From Seiridium cupressi (taxonomy: Eukaryota > Ascomycota > Sordariomycetes > Amphisphaeriales > Sporocadaceae): a stretch of DNA of 64,000 bases. How positions within the stretch are numbered: position 1 is the first letter of the stretch; each line of letters opens with the position of its first letter. Position numbers and translations under genes: made by a program. Positions 33,888 through 46,464 of this stretch are shown here, piece by piece. The notes under the pieces were generated by a model. The model made no database searches. It saw nothing but the letters and a program-made list of their open reading frames with translations, and had not been told where the DNA came from. The stretch covers positions 310,001 to 374,000 of the forward strand of contig JARVKI010000016.1 of the NCBI GenBank assembly GCA_036674765.1, in the 5' to 3' direction.

Positions 33888-35318
33888 CTAGTCGTCTTGA
33901 ATGAGGGATAGGAGATCGGTTGTGGGGTATTTGCCCTCAATGATATCCCGGACCGCTGTGAAGAGGGGATACTCCTTTTCGAGTCCCTGCTTCTTCAAGA
34001 AACTGTACACCTCCTGGGCAGTAGAAGTTCCCTGAAGCTTCTGGCCATTAAGCTCCTTCTCCTCAATTTCAGCAACACTGACGCCCTGTTCGACCGCCAT
34101 TCTTGCACATCTGAAGTTTCTTCCACTGCTGCAACTTGTGATCAAATCTGCCACACCAGCACTTTCCACCGTGAAAGTCTCACGCTCGACTGTCTCGTTG
34201 AAGAACTCTTCGCCAAACTTTAGCATCTCACAGAGACCTACTCGGATAATCTCTGCCTTTGCGTTGTCCCCTAGGCCTTGTCCAATAACGAAACCAGCTG
34301 CCAGAGCAACAATGTTCTTCAATGCTCCGCCAAGGGACACACCAGCTACGTCCGACACCATGCGTACACGGAAATATGGTCGCTGAAACAAAGTCTTGAA
34401 TGTTTCATGGTCGAGCGGGGCGAATTCTGGTGGTACAGGGGTAAGCTTCGTCTTGCTTGCTCGACCGCGAGCATCTTTGTGTTGCATGTCGGACAAGGGT
34501 GTGATGCTCAGGTCGGCGGCCGAAGCTCGAGGCGAAGCGCGACTAGGAGTTTGCGTTCGAGGAGTCGGGTTGCGCGAGTTGTCCATGGGCGGAGGATCGT
34601 ATGCGATTGTCGTGCCGCACCATTTCTCGGCTGCGATCTCAGATGCGATGTTGGCGCCGCTTAGGGCACCACAGTATATGCCCAGTCCATCTCCAATCCA
34701 CTCGGAGAAGAGAGAGACACCCTCGTCGGAGACCTCCACTCCCTTGATGCACGATATACCTCGGGCAAAGGGCAGAATGTGCCCCTTGAGCTGACTTGAT
34801 ACTCTGTGGATGAACTGGTGCGGCAAGTTGAAGATGAGGATGGACGAATCTTTGGCGGCGTCGACCGCGGATGGATTCGCCTTCAAGTTGGCGGGCAGCT
34901 TGATGTTGGGCAGATATTTGACGTTCTCGTGGCACTTGTTGATTACGTCGGTAAGCTTCTGAGGGGCATCTCCGATCGATGGGTCGTAGTGCGGCGACTC
35001 CTTGGAGATGGTGACCTCTTCCTCGTACACCCACATCTGGACCTCCTCCTCGAAAATGTCGGGATGCTCCTTGGTGTTTTCGGCCACAATCTTCGCGACT
35101 GTGGAGCCCCAGTTGCCGGAGCCGACAACGGTGACCTTGTGTCGTCTTTCATGCTTTTCAGCGTTGGCCGGGTTCAGAAGTCCTGCGGCCATCTTGTGAG
35201 CTGATATCGTGATCGGTCGAATCTGCTTGCGTAGTTGATGTCGAGTGGCGGGCACAATAAGACGAGAACAGCAAGGGATTGCTGTTGTAAGAGGTCTCAA
35301 GGGGATGAGCACATGCAT
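33888..35318 (-). CDS. gfdA: NAD-dependent glycerol-3-phosphate dehydrogenase
   Basis: A 476-aa single-exon frame. The enzyme reduces dihydroxyacetone phosphate to glycerol 3-phosphate, serving glycerol (osmolyte) and lipid synthesis and NADH re-oxidation. Seen: the dinucleotide-binding motif [13 protein letters not shown] (GSGNWG at 66-71), [10 protein letters not shown], the catalytic Lys region [18 protein letters not shown], and the substrate-binding segment [16 protein letters not shown] Ser/Pro/Arg-rich insert (about 246-300) interrupts the enzyme, as in Aspergillus GfdA. A second Met at residue 43 ([17 protein letters not shown]) would give a cytosolic form. The first 42 residues are basic with no acidic residue and could target mitochondria. 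The choice of start is uncertain; the enzyme identity is not. No intron is needed, which is unusual compared with my expectation for this gene. Confidence 0.94.
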   Translation of the reverse strand: MHVLIPLRPLTTAIPCCSRLIVPATRHQLRKQIRPITISAHKMAAGLLNPANAEKHERRHKVTVVGSGNWGSTVAKIVAENTKEHPDIFEEEVQMWVYEEEVTISKESPHYDPSIGDAPQKLTDVINKCHENVKYLPNIKLPANLKANPSAVDAAKDSSILIFNLPHQFIHRVSSQLKGHILPFARGISCIKGVEVSDEGVSLFSEWIGDGLGIYCGALSGANIASEIAAEKWCGTTIAYDPPPMDNSRNPTPRTQTPSRASPRASAADLSITPLSDMQHKDARGRASKTKLTPVPPEFAPLDHETFKTLFQRPYFRVRMVSDVAGVSLGGALKNIVALAAGFVIGQGLGDNAKAEIIRVGLCEMLKFGEEFFNETVERETFTVESAGVADLITSCSSGRNFRCARMAVEQGVSVAEIEEKELNGQKLQGTSTAQEVYSFLKKQGLEKEYPLFTAVRDIIEGKYPTTDLLSLIQDD

Positions 35319-37203
35319 AAATGGTGAGTTGGGTGGTCACACGAAGGAGGTTAATTTCAAGTAAAAGGCCGTTTCTCCGGTTTGTTGTCTCCGGACTACG
35401 AATCTATCATGTATCGCAAAGGCAAAGCAAGGCCGACCGAGGAAGCTCGTGGGACTCAGCCATCACCTGCCCGCGATTAGGTACAGTTTGTACTAAGATT
35501 TGCTTGTGCTTGCTGCCACACAGCACTAGCACATCCCACCATTCTGTGGCTGTTGAGGCGAAAGCTGATCTGGGAATGACGCATTTTCTAGGGCAGAATT
35601 GTTGACCGCCTGCCCCAAATGCCGAGCTGAGATCCAGTGAATTGGCTCAGACATGGATTGATAGCGGCCATGTCCGACAGTTGCCGAGGAGATCAGTGCA
35701 AACTTCCCTGTGGCAGTCCACACAGCCCACAGTTTGTTGATAACTGATACAGAGTAAGACAACGCATGTGAAAGAGGAACTTTGGGAACACATCAGCGCA
35801 CCAACCCTTCAGAATGATAGCCTTGGGTACCTAAGCAGGTGTACATGTAGTATTTAAACTCTTGAGCACACCCTTTACATATATTCGCTTTAGAATGGGG
35901 TATGCGCATTCACTTATTTTCCTCCGTCCGACTGCGAGTCAACACCAACATGGGTGGCATCTGACGGACGAATAACAAGAGGTTGGAGAAAGTGCCGTGT
36001 GCTTCTGTCGAAGTGGAATGTGTGAGTGGGTAAGAGACAGGAATATGAATTCGTCCTCACGCCAATGGCGGTTCATTATTCATGGCAGGACTCACTAACA
36101 GATGCGACCTTTAGATGCCGGAGCATCAGTGCCGGCTCTTTCACCGACTCGTTGGATGTCTGTCCTACAGACACGATGCAGGCACACACCTCTCGCGCCG
36201 CATGAGCCTCGTCCTATTCTTGTCAATCAAGTTTCTGCACCCCCGGGACGATTTTCAGGAACAAGACCATGCTTCCCACGCGGCTTGATTGCTTCAGAAA
36301 TGCGCTTGCCCGCAAACTGCTCCAGACTCACCTGGCTTTGGGGGCTAGCGTCAGTTCTGGCCTAGTCTGGGGCATGGGGGCCAGTGGACCACCCCCCGTG
36401 GGAGTGGGAGTGGGAGTGGGAGTGGGATCGCGTGATGACGTCAATCTAGCGGAACCGACAGTGGTCGAACTGACTCCAGACTCAGTGCCCCGCGCGGAGC
36501 TCCTGCCTTCAAAGAGCTGTATCCCAGCGTAGGGAGCTCAGCAATTGGCTAGAATTGGATGCAGTCAGACTGGACTTGAGTCGGCCAATTTTTTCGTTGA
36601 ACCATCCATGCTGCCCGAGAGTCTACTTGGCTAGGTACCTACTGTAAAGTGCTCAGGCAGGAGCTGTTGCACCTTGCAGCACAACTGCAGCCGCTAGTCT
36701 CTGGCTGCTGTTGCCATTGGCCTTGTCGACGTGCTTCCTGCAGTTTAGGATCCATACAAAAACTCATCTCATTGCAAGGTCCTAATTCCCGCTCTCACGA
36801 TCCAAACACGCCAGGCCAGGGTTTGGTAGTAGGGCCCCCGGCACGTATCCCAACAGAAGTTGCAAGCACCCCGGCTCGGCTGGTACCTGTCGCTTACTTG
36901 GCGCCCGAGACCATCGTCGATGACGAGGCGCGAAGAGTGTCAATAAAGTTCCTGCCGGCTGCTCTCCGACGAGAAAATATCCTACCGTCGTGTCCTCCTC
37001 GTTGCTTACCCTGCACCCCCCTTGAACTGTTCCTTCTCGCGAGCGCCCATTCTCTCATTCAGACCATCCTATAGCTCGTCCGTCTATTGTTAGCTCCATT
37101 CCTTCTCACAAACCCTCCAAATATTGATAAGCGTCCGTAACGGGGGATCTATGCCATCGTAACCGCAAAAGCCCCCTGAGCGCCGTTCGAGTCTCTGGAA
37201 GTC
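35319..37203. other. Intergenic between divergent GPDH and debranching enzyme genes
   Basis: This holds both promoters. No gene is supported; frames at 36102-36532 and 36649-37074 lack any known motif. A stress-element-like CCCCT lies about 30 bp upstream of the debranching enzyme ATG, and a G-rich repeat is described separately. Confidence 0.4.
36398..36427 (+). repeat. (GTGGGA)5 G-rich hexamer repeat
   Basis: Five perfect GTGGGA units give five GGG runs separated by three-base AGT loops, which fits a G-quadruplex pattern. It is about 780 bp upstream of the debranching enzyme start. Regulatory effect is unproven. Confidence 0.85.
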
Positions 37204-40200
37204 ATGGCTCCGAGGACCATCACCTCGAATGAGGTCTACGTCTTACCACTGAAGGACAATGGCGCGCCTGATGTCCCCGGCGAGTATATCTATCTAGCCA
37301 CAAAATCCCAGGATCCCATCACCATTCGCTTTACTATTGAGGGCACATCTTCGATATGTCGGCAAGGAAGTTTATGGGTCAACATCCCAGAACAAGGCTC
37401 TCCATTCCAGAGGCAATCGTTTCGGGAATACAAGTATGATGGTCCCATCCTGACTCCATGAATCTGGGTGTACGGACTAATTCATCTGCCAGGCTTGACC
37501 CTGACTTCAATCGAACGCTCGAGATATCGATTCCCATCTACGACGCAGGTGCATTTGCTTACTATGTCACCTACGCCGAGCTGCCTGAGCTCTCGACCGA
37601 GCTCAACTCCGACAAACTGACATCTTCCGAAAAGAAGAAGTCGCAGATATATTACATCGATGTTGCGCCGAGGCTTTCACTCGAGGGCAGGCCGCTGCCT
37701 TTACCAGCTTTGTCCCTGTTCTCGGTCATCAGCAAGTTCCTGGGCAAGTACCCCACGGACTGGGAAAGACATTTGCGCGGCATTAGTGACAGAGGCTACA
37801 ATATGATACATTTCACACCACTCCAAGTTCGCGGCTCGTCAAACTCTCCGTACAGTTTGTACGACCAGCTGGGTTGGGACCCTGAATGCTTCCCGAAGGG
37901 CGAGGCGGATGTTCAGAAGATGGTGGCTAGCTTGGAGCAGAACCATGGACTTCTAAGCCTGACAGACATTGTGCTCAATCACACTGCCGACAACACCAAG
38001 TGGCTTCAGGAGCACCCAGAGGCAGGCTACAATCTGACCACAGCCCCATGGCTGGAATCGGCCTACATTCTAGATACCAAATTGCTCGAGTTCGGTTTCA
38101 AGCTGGAGGAGCTGGGTTATCCCAAAGACTTCAGCTCTGTAGATGATCTTGTCAAGGTCATGGATGGAATCAAGAAACACGTAGTGGCTGAGATTCGTCT
38201 CTGGGAATATTATGCACTCGATGTCGATCGAGATGTTGATGCCGCCGTTGAGTCATGGGCCGGTGGGAAGACATTTGTCCCTGAGGGTTCTGTTGCAGGT
38301 GATATCGACAGTCTCAGGGACGCCAGCCTCAAAGATCAAGCCAATTATCTTGTCGACAACGGGCTACTTGGCAACGACCGTTTGGGCGAGCGATTCCGGA
38401 GACGGGTCGATCCAAAAGTAGCTGCAGCACTGCTCGCTACATTGTTCGGAAAATACCGTGGAGAAGCGGACGAGGCTGCCATCCGCTCCAAGCTTGTTCA
38501 AATTCTTGATGCCGCCAATGTCCGATTCTACGATGAGTATGATAAGGAAATTGGAGAGATTTTGCAGCAACTCTTCAACCGCATAAAGTACGTCCGAATC
38601 GATGAGCACGGCCCGAAACTTGGGCCTGTCACTCAAGAGAACCCGCTTATTGAGTCATATTTCACTCGTCTGCCGCAAAATGACACAACGGCAAAGCATA
38701 AGAAACAAGACCTGGTGCTAGTAAATAATGGATGGGTCTGGGCTGGAAATGCATTGGTGGACAATGCTGGACCGCAATCCAGAGTATACCTACGCCGCGA
38801 AGTGATCGTCTGGGGAGACTGCGTCAAGCTTCGATATGGCAGTGGACCTCAAGATAGCCCATGGCTCTGGGAGTACATGACCAAGTACGCCAGAATGCTC
38901 GCAAAGTACTTTGCAGGATTCCGAATTGACAACTGCCACTCCACGCCGATACATGTTGCCGAGCATATTCTTGACGAGGCGCGCCGCGTTAGACCGAACC
39001 TCTATGTTGTGGCCGAGCTTTTTACCGGGTCCGAAGAGATGGACTACGTCTTTGTGAAGCGACTCGGAATAAGCGCACTCATTCGGGAGGCCATGCAAGC
39101 ATGGAGTACTGGGGAGATGAGCAGATTGGTGCACCGCCATGGTGGCCGCCCAATCGGTAGCTTGGAGGTCGATGATGTCTCTAAGGCTGGCTCTCAGAAC
39201 CTCGGAAGTGCGCCGACTAGCCCCAATATCGACGGAGCCAACGGTGTGACGACGCGCGAGATCATCAGGCGAATCCAGCCTGGTCCAATCCAAGCACTGT
39301 TCATGGATTGTACGCACGACAACGAAGTCCCAGCGCAGAAGCGAGACGCCCGCGACACACTGCCAAACGCTGCTTTAGTGAGCATGTGCTCGAGCGCCAC
39401 CGGTAGTGTGATGGGCTATGATGAGATCTACCCCAAGCTCGTGGATCTCGTGAACGAGAAGAGACTGTACACCTCGGAATCGTCGGATAAAGCAGTGAAA
39501 GTAGGTGGTGGTCAAGGAGGTATCGGTGGGGTCAAGAAGTTGCTTAACCAAATTCACACGTTGATGGGTATGGACGGCTATGACGAGACCCACATCCACC
39601 ATGAAGATCAGTACATCACTGTCCACAGAGTCCATCCGGAATCGCGAAAAGGATATTTCTTGATTGCCCACACTGCCTATCCTGGATATGGCAATGGCAA
39701 TGGCGCTTTCAATGCCGTGCACCTCACAGGTACCAAGGCTCGGCATCTCGGAAGCTGGATGCTCGAAGCAGAGGCCGGCGAGGAAGCTCAGAAGGATGTT
39801 CTTAATGATAAGAAATATCTGAGGGGTCTTCCCAGCCGCGTAGTAGATGTGCCAGGTATCCGCATGGAAGTCAAAGGTGATGAGACCACCGTCACTGTCC
39901 GCGATAAGTTCCCTCCAGGCTCTATCGCGCTATTCGAGACTTGGATTCCAGCTGCTGAGCATTCCGCTGGTTTGGACAATTATGTTACCTCAGGAGCGAA
40001 GGAGGCTATGGCTGAGCTTGATACGGTGGATCTGAACTTCCTGCTCTACCGTTGCAATGCCGAGGAGCGTGACGGCAGTGGAGGCAATGACGGTACTTAC
40101 GATATTCCCGGACACGGCAAGATAGTATATGCTGGTCTTCAAGGTTGGTGGAGTATCCTGAAGGATGTCATCAAAGACAACAATCTTGGCCATCCCCTGT

Positions 40201-41930
40201 GCCAGAACCTGCGAGATGGGCAATGGGCATTGGACTACACCTTGGGCCGCTTGGAAAGGGCTGGCCAGGAAACCCACTGGCAAGGACTCACCAAGGTAGC
40301 CGCATGGTTGAAAGAACGCTTTGATGCCATCCGGAAAATCCCAAGTTTCTTGCTACCAAGATACTTCGCCTTGGTTATAAGAACGGCGTACAAGGCAGCC
40401 TGGGAGAGGAGCCTTCAGCTGATGAACGAGAACACGCGTGAGGGCCAGTGGTTCCTCCAAAGTCTTGCCATGGTCAGTGTGCAACAAACCGGCATCGTCA
40501 AGTCAGGATCTCTGTGGCCATCGAAGCTGGTGCCGTCGCTAGCTGCCGGCTTACCCCATTTTGCCGTGGAGTGGGCCCGCTGCTGGGGCCGTGATGTCTT
40601 CATCTCATTACGCGGGCTGTACCTGGGTACGGGCCGCTTTGACGAGGCCGCGGAGCACATATTCGCGTTTGCCAGTGTTCTTAAGCACGGAATGATTCCG
40701 AACTTGTTGAGCAGCGGTAACCTACCGCGGTACAACAGCAGAGATTCCATATGGTTCTTCCTACAGACCATCCAGGATTACACTCGCTTCGCCCCCAATG
40801 GGGTCGACTTCCTGAAGCGAAAGGTCAAGCGCCGATTCTTGCCATATGACGATACTTGGTTCCCTTCAGACGATTCCCGCGCCTACTCGAAAGAGAGCAT
40901 CATATATGATGTTATTCAAGAAGCCCTGCAGCGTCATGCTTCTGGGATGAAATTCCGCGAAGCCAACGCTGGTCCCAGCATTGATTCTCAGATGCGCGAC
41001 GAAGGCTTCAATATCGAGATCAATGTAGATTGGTCCAACGGTATCATCTTCGGCGGAAACCAATCCAATTGCGGAACATGGATGGACAAGATGGGAGAGA
41101 GCGAGCGTGCAAACTCCAAGGGTGTTCCAGGCACACCGAGAGATGGTGCCGCCATTGAGATCACTGGACTTCTCTACAGCACTTTGAGGTGGCTTGCCAA
41201 GTTGAGCTCTGAGGGAAAATACCCTTACAAGGGAGTCAAGAAACCTGACGATTCAGAGATCACCTTCGCCGAGTGGGCCGACTTGATCAAGTCCAGCTTC
41301 GAGTACAGCTACTATGTGCCAACCGAGTCGTCTGATGACAGCAAGTATGCAGTCAACTCCCAGATTGTCAACCGAAGAGGCATCTACAAGGATCTTTTCC
41401 GCTCCGGAAAGGAGTACGAAGACTATCAGCTGCGCCCCAACTTTGCCATCGCGATGACTGTTGCGCCCGAGCTATTCGATTCCGCTCATGCTTGGGGTGC
41501 TTTGCTTCTAGCGGACAAGGTGCTTCGCGGTCCTACAGGAATGGCAACATTAGACCCAGCTGACCTCAACTACCGCCCCTTTTATATCAACAGCGAAGAC
41601 AGTGACGACTTTGCAACCTCTAAGGGTCGAAACTACCACCAAGGCCCAGAATGGCTATGGCCAACTGGCTTCTTCCTTCGTGCGTTGTTGAAGTTCGACC
41701 TCGAGCGTCGCAAGGGGAGCAAGGAAGGTCGTGTAGAAGCTTTCCAGCAGGTCACACGACGTCTTGAAGGTTGCAAGGAGATGATTCAGAGCAGTCCATG
41801 GGCTGGTCTACAGGAGCTGACGCAAAAGAACGGCGAATACTGTGGTGACTCTAGTCCCACACAAGCTTGGAGTGCTGGTTGTCTGATAGATCTGTACATG
41901 GATGCTGCAGAGTTTAGCAAACAAGCATAG
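37204..41930 (+). CDS. gdb1: Glycogen debranching enzyme (4-alpha-glucanotransferase/amylo-1,6-glucosidase)
   Basis: Two exons, 37204-37433 and 37493-41930, giving 1555 aa, as expected for the eukaryotic bifunctional enzyme. The 59-bp intron has a GTATGA donor, an ACTAA branch and a CCAG acceptor; splicing joins REYK to LDPDFNRTLEISIPI. The N-terminal GH13 half shows TDIVLNHTADNT, the nucleophile region FAGFRIDNCHS (about 557), the acid/base VAELF (about 585) and CTHDNEVP (about 685). This half moves maltotriosyl units. The C-terminal GH133 half (about 1000-1550), with WSNGIIFGGNQSNCGTWMDK, removes the remaining alpha-1,6 glucose. The enzyme is cytosolic, in glycogen mobilisation. It is convergent with the HyuA fusion gene, 273 bp away. 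No defect was seen. Confidence 0.96.
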
Positions 41931-42203
41931 TGTGGTTGCGGGATGCTGGGGCATAGATAATTATACCAAAGGACTAAACAAAAGCAAACTCCGAGAAGGA
42001 TTCCAGGCGGGATCAGGATACGAAGCGGCTGCGAAATAGCTTGGGAGGAGACAAGGGCATGATAAAGGACAGAATTATGATTAGGTTGAATCGATTTGCA
42101 AATTCAAAGCTACAGCTTATTGAAGAGAACCAGACTTAGTCCTCCAGTCGAACGAGGAGGCATATCTTCCATCCCAGATCTGCTTTGTGAACATGTAGGC
42201 GCG

Positions 42204-45200
42204 CTATTCTCCCGTCACGTCATACTCGTCAATGATACTTACAGGCTTGACGAACTTCCCCAGTGGCTTGTACGTTATGTGATCCATGTCGAAGCCCTTT
42301 GGCCCTCCAATCTCGACGCCCCTTTCGGTCGTCCACTTGTCTGATGCAGCAATACCAAGTACAATGACTAAGAGTCCATACCTGTATTCGGGAGTACCAA
42401 TCGCCTCCCCGTTGTGGGCGTCAATTACCGTGATGAGATCAGGCACCGCACCAAGAACCTCGCTCTCCTCATCGACGGTCTTGCCGTCAACCTCTCTTCT
42501 TGTGAATCTTATCGCAGCAATGTTCTCGTTCTTGAACGGAATCTTGATCGTGCCCTCGAACTGTGGCCCGCTGGCAGGCTTTGCCCCATCAGCAGCAATA
42601 GCCACATCATCGTCGTCTACGATATCGGCACCTTCGACTATCAATTCCCCATATATGTGTCCCATCCTCAACGTCCGCTCCACGCCAATGATCTTTCCTT
42701 TGAACAGAACTTTACCCGCTTCTGGTCCGCCGCACTCCTCCAGAATCGTCTCGGCCACGTTATCAACCCTGTTCTCTTTTCGGGCCCTCGCGACCGCGCG
42801 TCCGATGCGCCACGACTGGGAAATCGTGTTCTCGACCACCCAGCGCCGACACTCGGCGCCCGTCACGGGAGACTCGGCCACGGCGACTGCGGAACCCATC
42901 TGCGACAGCGCCGCACGCATGATGCGCTCAACGTGCATGTCGGATTTTGCCTCGGGCATGATGACCGTGTTCCCATTGCCATCCGTCATGGCGATAGGCG
43001 ACCAGATGGGCGTGCGCTCGTTGAAGACGACAGGCGTCGTCTGCCATTTCGTTGGGTACGCCCGGCCCATCCAGTCGCCGTCGACGGCCGGGAGGTCCAT
43101 GCCGCTCTCGCCGGACGCTCCTAGAATCATGGCCTGGAGGCCGTTACCTCCGCCGATCTCGATCGAGATCATGTGGGTTGCGCGGCGTTCTGGGGGGCAG
43201 ATGGCATAGAGAGCGTGCTGCGCTTGGATCATGGCGTCGCCCGCGAGCTTTTCTATTCCCACTGTGGGCGAGCCGGCGCCTCCGCCACACCCGACCTGTG
43301 CGTCGTCAGGGAGATCGGAAGGAGAGACCACGCGGACAACAGCGCCGGAGCGGAGTTTCTGACGCAGCTGAATCATCCAAGCGTATGGACTACCACCACC
43401 ACCCGTGCCGAGGATGTAGCAGCCTACGGAGATCCAGGCGAGGTCCGTTTCAGAGACGTACCAGACACGGTCCTTCACCACAGGGCGGTAGGCGAGTATG
43501 TCTATCTCGTCTTTAGGTTGGGGTTTGGTCGTTTTAATAGGTTCTCTGGAAGATTTCTCATATTCGTTCATTTCCACGTCCGAGGGAATGGCGACTATAT
43601 CGGACCTATTGTAGTCACAGTCACCGACCGCGCGGACTATGAAACGAGTTTTGTTTGCAATATACTGCAGCCGCATTAGCTGATTGGACTTCGTGGTTAT
43701 CCAAAGAGAAGTTCATGGCATACCGATAGAGGGAGATTATCCATTTCGACCACCTTGACGGTTTCGCGCGATGCGCCGGCCGCTACAGTTTTTTCAATTG
43801 CATCTTGGCATATCTCATCAAGAAGTTGCTTAGTTGTCTTTTTCTCTGTCGACTTAACCGTGTCTATGACTGCGCTCACTCTCGCAATGGCCGCGCCTAT
43901 CGCATTGGCAACCTCGGCGTATTTTGGCTTCAGCACCTTGCTCGCCCCTTTCAGCTCGGTTGGGGCAACGATAGCGCCACCTCCCACGAGTATCACCGGG
44001 ACATCTTCTGGTGACGTCTTCATGGTGTCTATGATCTTTTCCAGTTTCTGTTTGACAACCACTTTGAATTTTGTTACTCCCGTTTCACTAAGAGCTCCCT
44101 TGACGAGGTCGGGGTTTCCAACTTCGAGGCTTGGGTCTGCAAGCACTGTGCAGTCAGTCGCAGTCAAAACCTTGCCACCGAATACCAATGCCTCTTTCGT
44201 CAGTTTATAGCCCACACTGTCCGGTCCGACTGTCATGTGCTCCCCATCTCGCACGATAGAACCACCTCCAAGCCCTATACTCTTGATATCCGGACATGAA
44301 AAATTCAGACGGACACCAGAAAAATCGCTGTAAGCAGCCTGCTGTCGCGGGAAGCCATTAGCCTGAAGGAGTCCCACGTCAGAGGTAGTGCCTCCAATAT
44401 CGACGACCATCATCGCTTCATCTAGTTGACTCCCTACCAAGAACGCCGCACCTCTCATACTGTTCGTAGGACCACTCGAAAACGTCTTGATCGGCAACTT
44501 CGCTGCCATCTCACCCGAGAGGATTGTGCCGTCATTCTGGGTGATGAAAACTGGGCACTCGAGGCCCAAAGCCTTGATTGGCTCTTGGAAACTCCTGATC
44601 GTCTTTCTGGCGAATGGCAGGATACTCGCATTGAGAATCGCCGCGTTCTCCCTCTCCAGGAACCCCAAATTCGCAACGTCCTTCGACAGCACGACGTCGC
44701 AGCCCCCGATCTCAGCGCGGACGATATCAGCTGCCCGCTCCTCCTGTAATTCTACCGTGTCGATGGGACTAAACACCCCGATGACGACGACGCTACGGAT
44801 GCCCAATTCCTTGATTTTGGCGCATTCGGCCTTAATCTCATCCGGGTCGATATCTGAGATTAGCGGCCCATCGACCTCCAAGCCGCCAGCTACCCGAGCG
44901 TAATACCCCAGGATCAGCTCACGCGTGTCATCCGGCCAGTCAATGCACGGCGTCGCATGTTTCGCGAATGGGCCGCAGAGCCGGATCACGGCGACCTTGG
45001 TCAGACGGCTGGCGTCGCGCTCCACGACGGCGTTGACGAAGTGCGTCGTGCCGATGATGACGCTGGCTATGTCGCCGGGGCTGATATTGGTGCCGGCTGC
45101 GGACTTGAACATGGTGGTGATGGCCTCGTTGATGCCCAGGCTCGGGTTCGTGGTCGTCGGCGCCTTGTGCGATGCGATGATGCCCTTGTCTGGCTCTGAT

Positions 45201-45292
45201 GCGCGCGTGGGGTCGAGCACCACGCCGTCGGTGTTGGTGCCGCCGACGTCGACGCCGATGCGCAGGCGCTGCTTCTGCGGAGTGGCGTTCAT
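42204..45292 (-). CDS. HyuA-type hydantoinase fused to DUF917/S-methyl-thiohydantoin desulfurase-like domain
   Basis: Two exons on the minus strand, 45292-43724 and 43664-42204, giving 1009 aa. The 59-bp intron (GTATGC donor, CTGCAG acceptor) joins MDNLPLS to YIANKTRFIVRAVG, so this is one gene, not two. Residues 1 to about 540 are a hydantoinase A/oxoprolinase ATPase of the actin-like fold: GVDVGGTNTDGV, FSSGPTNSMRGA, VVDIGGTTSDVG, GLGGGSIV. From about 590 there is a DUF917 domain (Pfam S-Me-THD), with CYILGTGGGGSPY (GTGGGG about 609-614), CGGGAGSPTVG, EIGGGNGLQAM and VDGDWMGRAYPTKWQTTP. The HyuA part should use ATP to open a cyclic amide ring; the second domain family includes a thiohydantoin desulfurase. 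The actual substrate is unknown. It is divergent from an NCS1 permease, so import and breakdown are probably linked. Confidence 0.9.
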
Positions 45293-46464
45293 GGTGTTTG
45301 GGTATAAGGTACAAGACAGTGAATTTGTGGGAGGAGTTCCTTAGGTGATCACCCAAGCACCCCGATCAGTTTTTCGTGGGAAATCGAAAAGAGGGACCGC
45401 GAGAGCAATCAAATGTTGTCTGAGAACCTGTTTGGTATCTCATGGCTATTCTCATAACGCAACTGAATCAAATGCATGAAGTACATCATAGCTGGGATGG
45501 GTGTGGAGTGGGCGGGGCCCAAGCCGGAGGTCGACCCCGCTCGCTCGGAGATCCACCCGGATCTGATAAGATAAAGCTCATCAGACGTGGGGTGAGGAAG
45601 TCGCTCATGACTTCCTATGCACGAAGATAAAGATGAGTCCGGGTCCCACTCGCTCGAATAGCCGCTGTCTTGACAACCTGCCGAGAGTTGGCATAGCTGT
45701 TGTGAGGGTGCTGCTAAAATACCCCGCCAATTGCTCTCAGACTCATCCACATCATCCTATATTGAGCGGTACGTCCGCCTATGTTCCTAAATTACTGTAA
45801 GTATGTGGGTATACGAGCGCTGCTTGACGGATTGTTCATCATATAACGCTTACGGGCGACGCACCAGCCCTTGGGTCTGCTAGCTTATCTGCTATATGAA
45901 CTCTGCTTCCTCTTATCACCCATGGGTACATGTAGGCAGGCTTGGCTCGTGGGCGAGCTCGGCCAGGGAGCTCTTCGCCTATCTGTTTGGTGACGTTTCT
46001 CTGATAGATGTTTTTTTGCAAAAGCGATATGCCTTGTTGGGCGAGCTTGTTTTCTTTTGTTTGCACAAGCACCTGCGCGTTTAAAGGATATGATTTCGAC
46101 ATGGTACCACTGTACTGTAGTCTTTTGTGTGCAACTCACATTCCGAACTTTAATCCGACTTGAGGGGTTCCAGCATATCACAGAGCTAGACGTCGTGTCA
46201 CCAAGCAGACCGCTCCCACCTTCTGCCTGCCGATCAACTGCTACTTTTGGTCCATAACAGCCAGTTGAACCCGGGCTCTTATCAATTATCGGCTTGGCAC
46301 ATGTGGCCCCAGCACGCATGCCACCAACATTGATTGCGCATCTTCAAGGGCCATGAGTATAAGACCAGATTTGATAAAAGGAAGTCGCTGTGTCTTGCGT
46401 CAGATTACTCAACTTTCGTAGTATTGTATAAGCCACCCTCATCATAGATCAACACCGGGACAAG
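45293..46464. promoter_or_regulatory. Divergent promoter with many GATA sites
   Basis: The 1172-bp region between the HyuA fusion and the permease has at least ten HGATAR matches: a double TGATAAGATAA at 45564-45574, and single sites at 45625, 45885, 45913, 45979, 46002, 46279, 46286 and 46372 on either strand. About three or four are expected by chance with even base use. AreA-type GATA factors bind such sites to turn on genes for poor nitrogen sources. No gene is seen in the interval. Confidence 0.55.

Noticed and set aside
43665..43723. HyuA and DUF917 proteins as two separate minus-strand genes
   Set aside because: The gap is a 59-bp GT..AG intron that joins both frames exactly, and fungal relatives are fused, so one gene is annotated.
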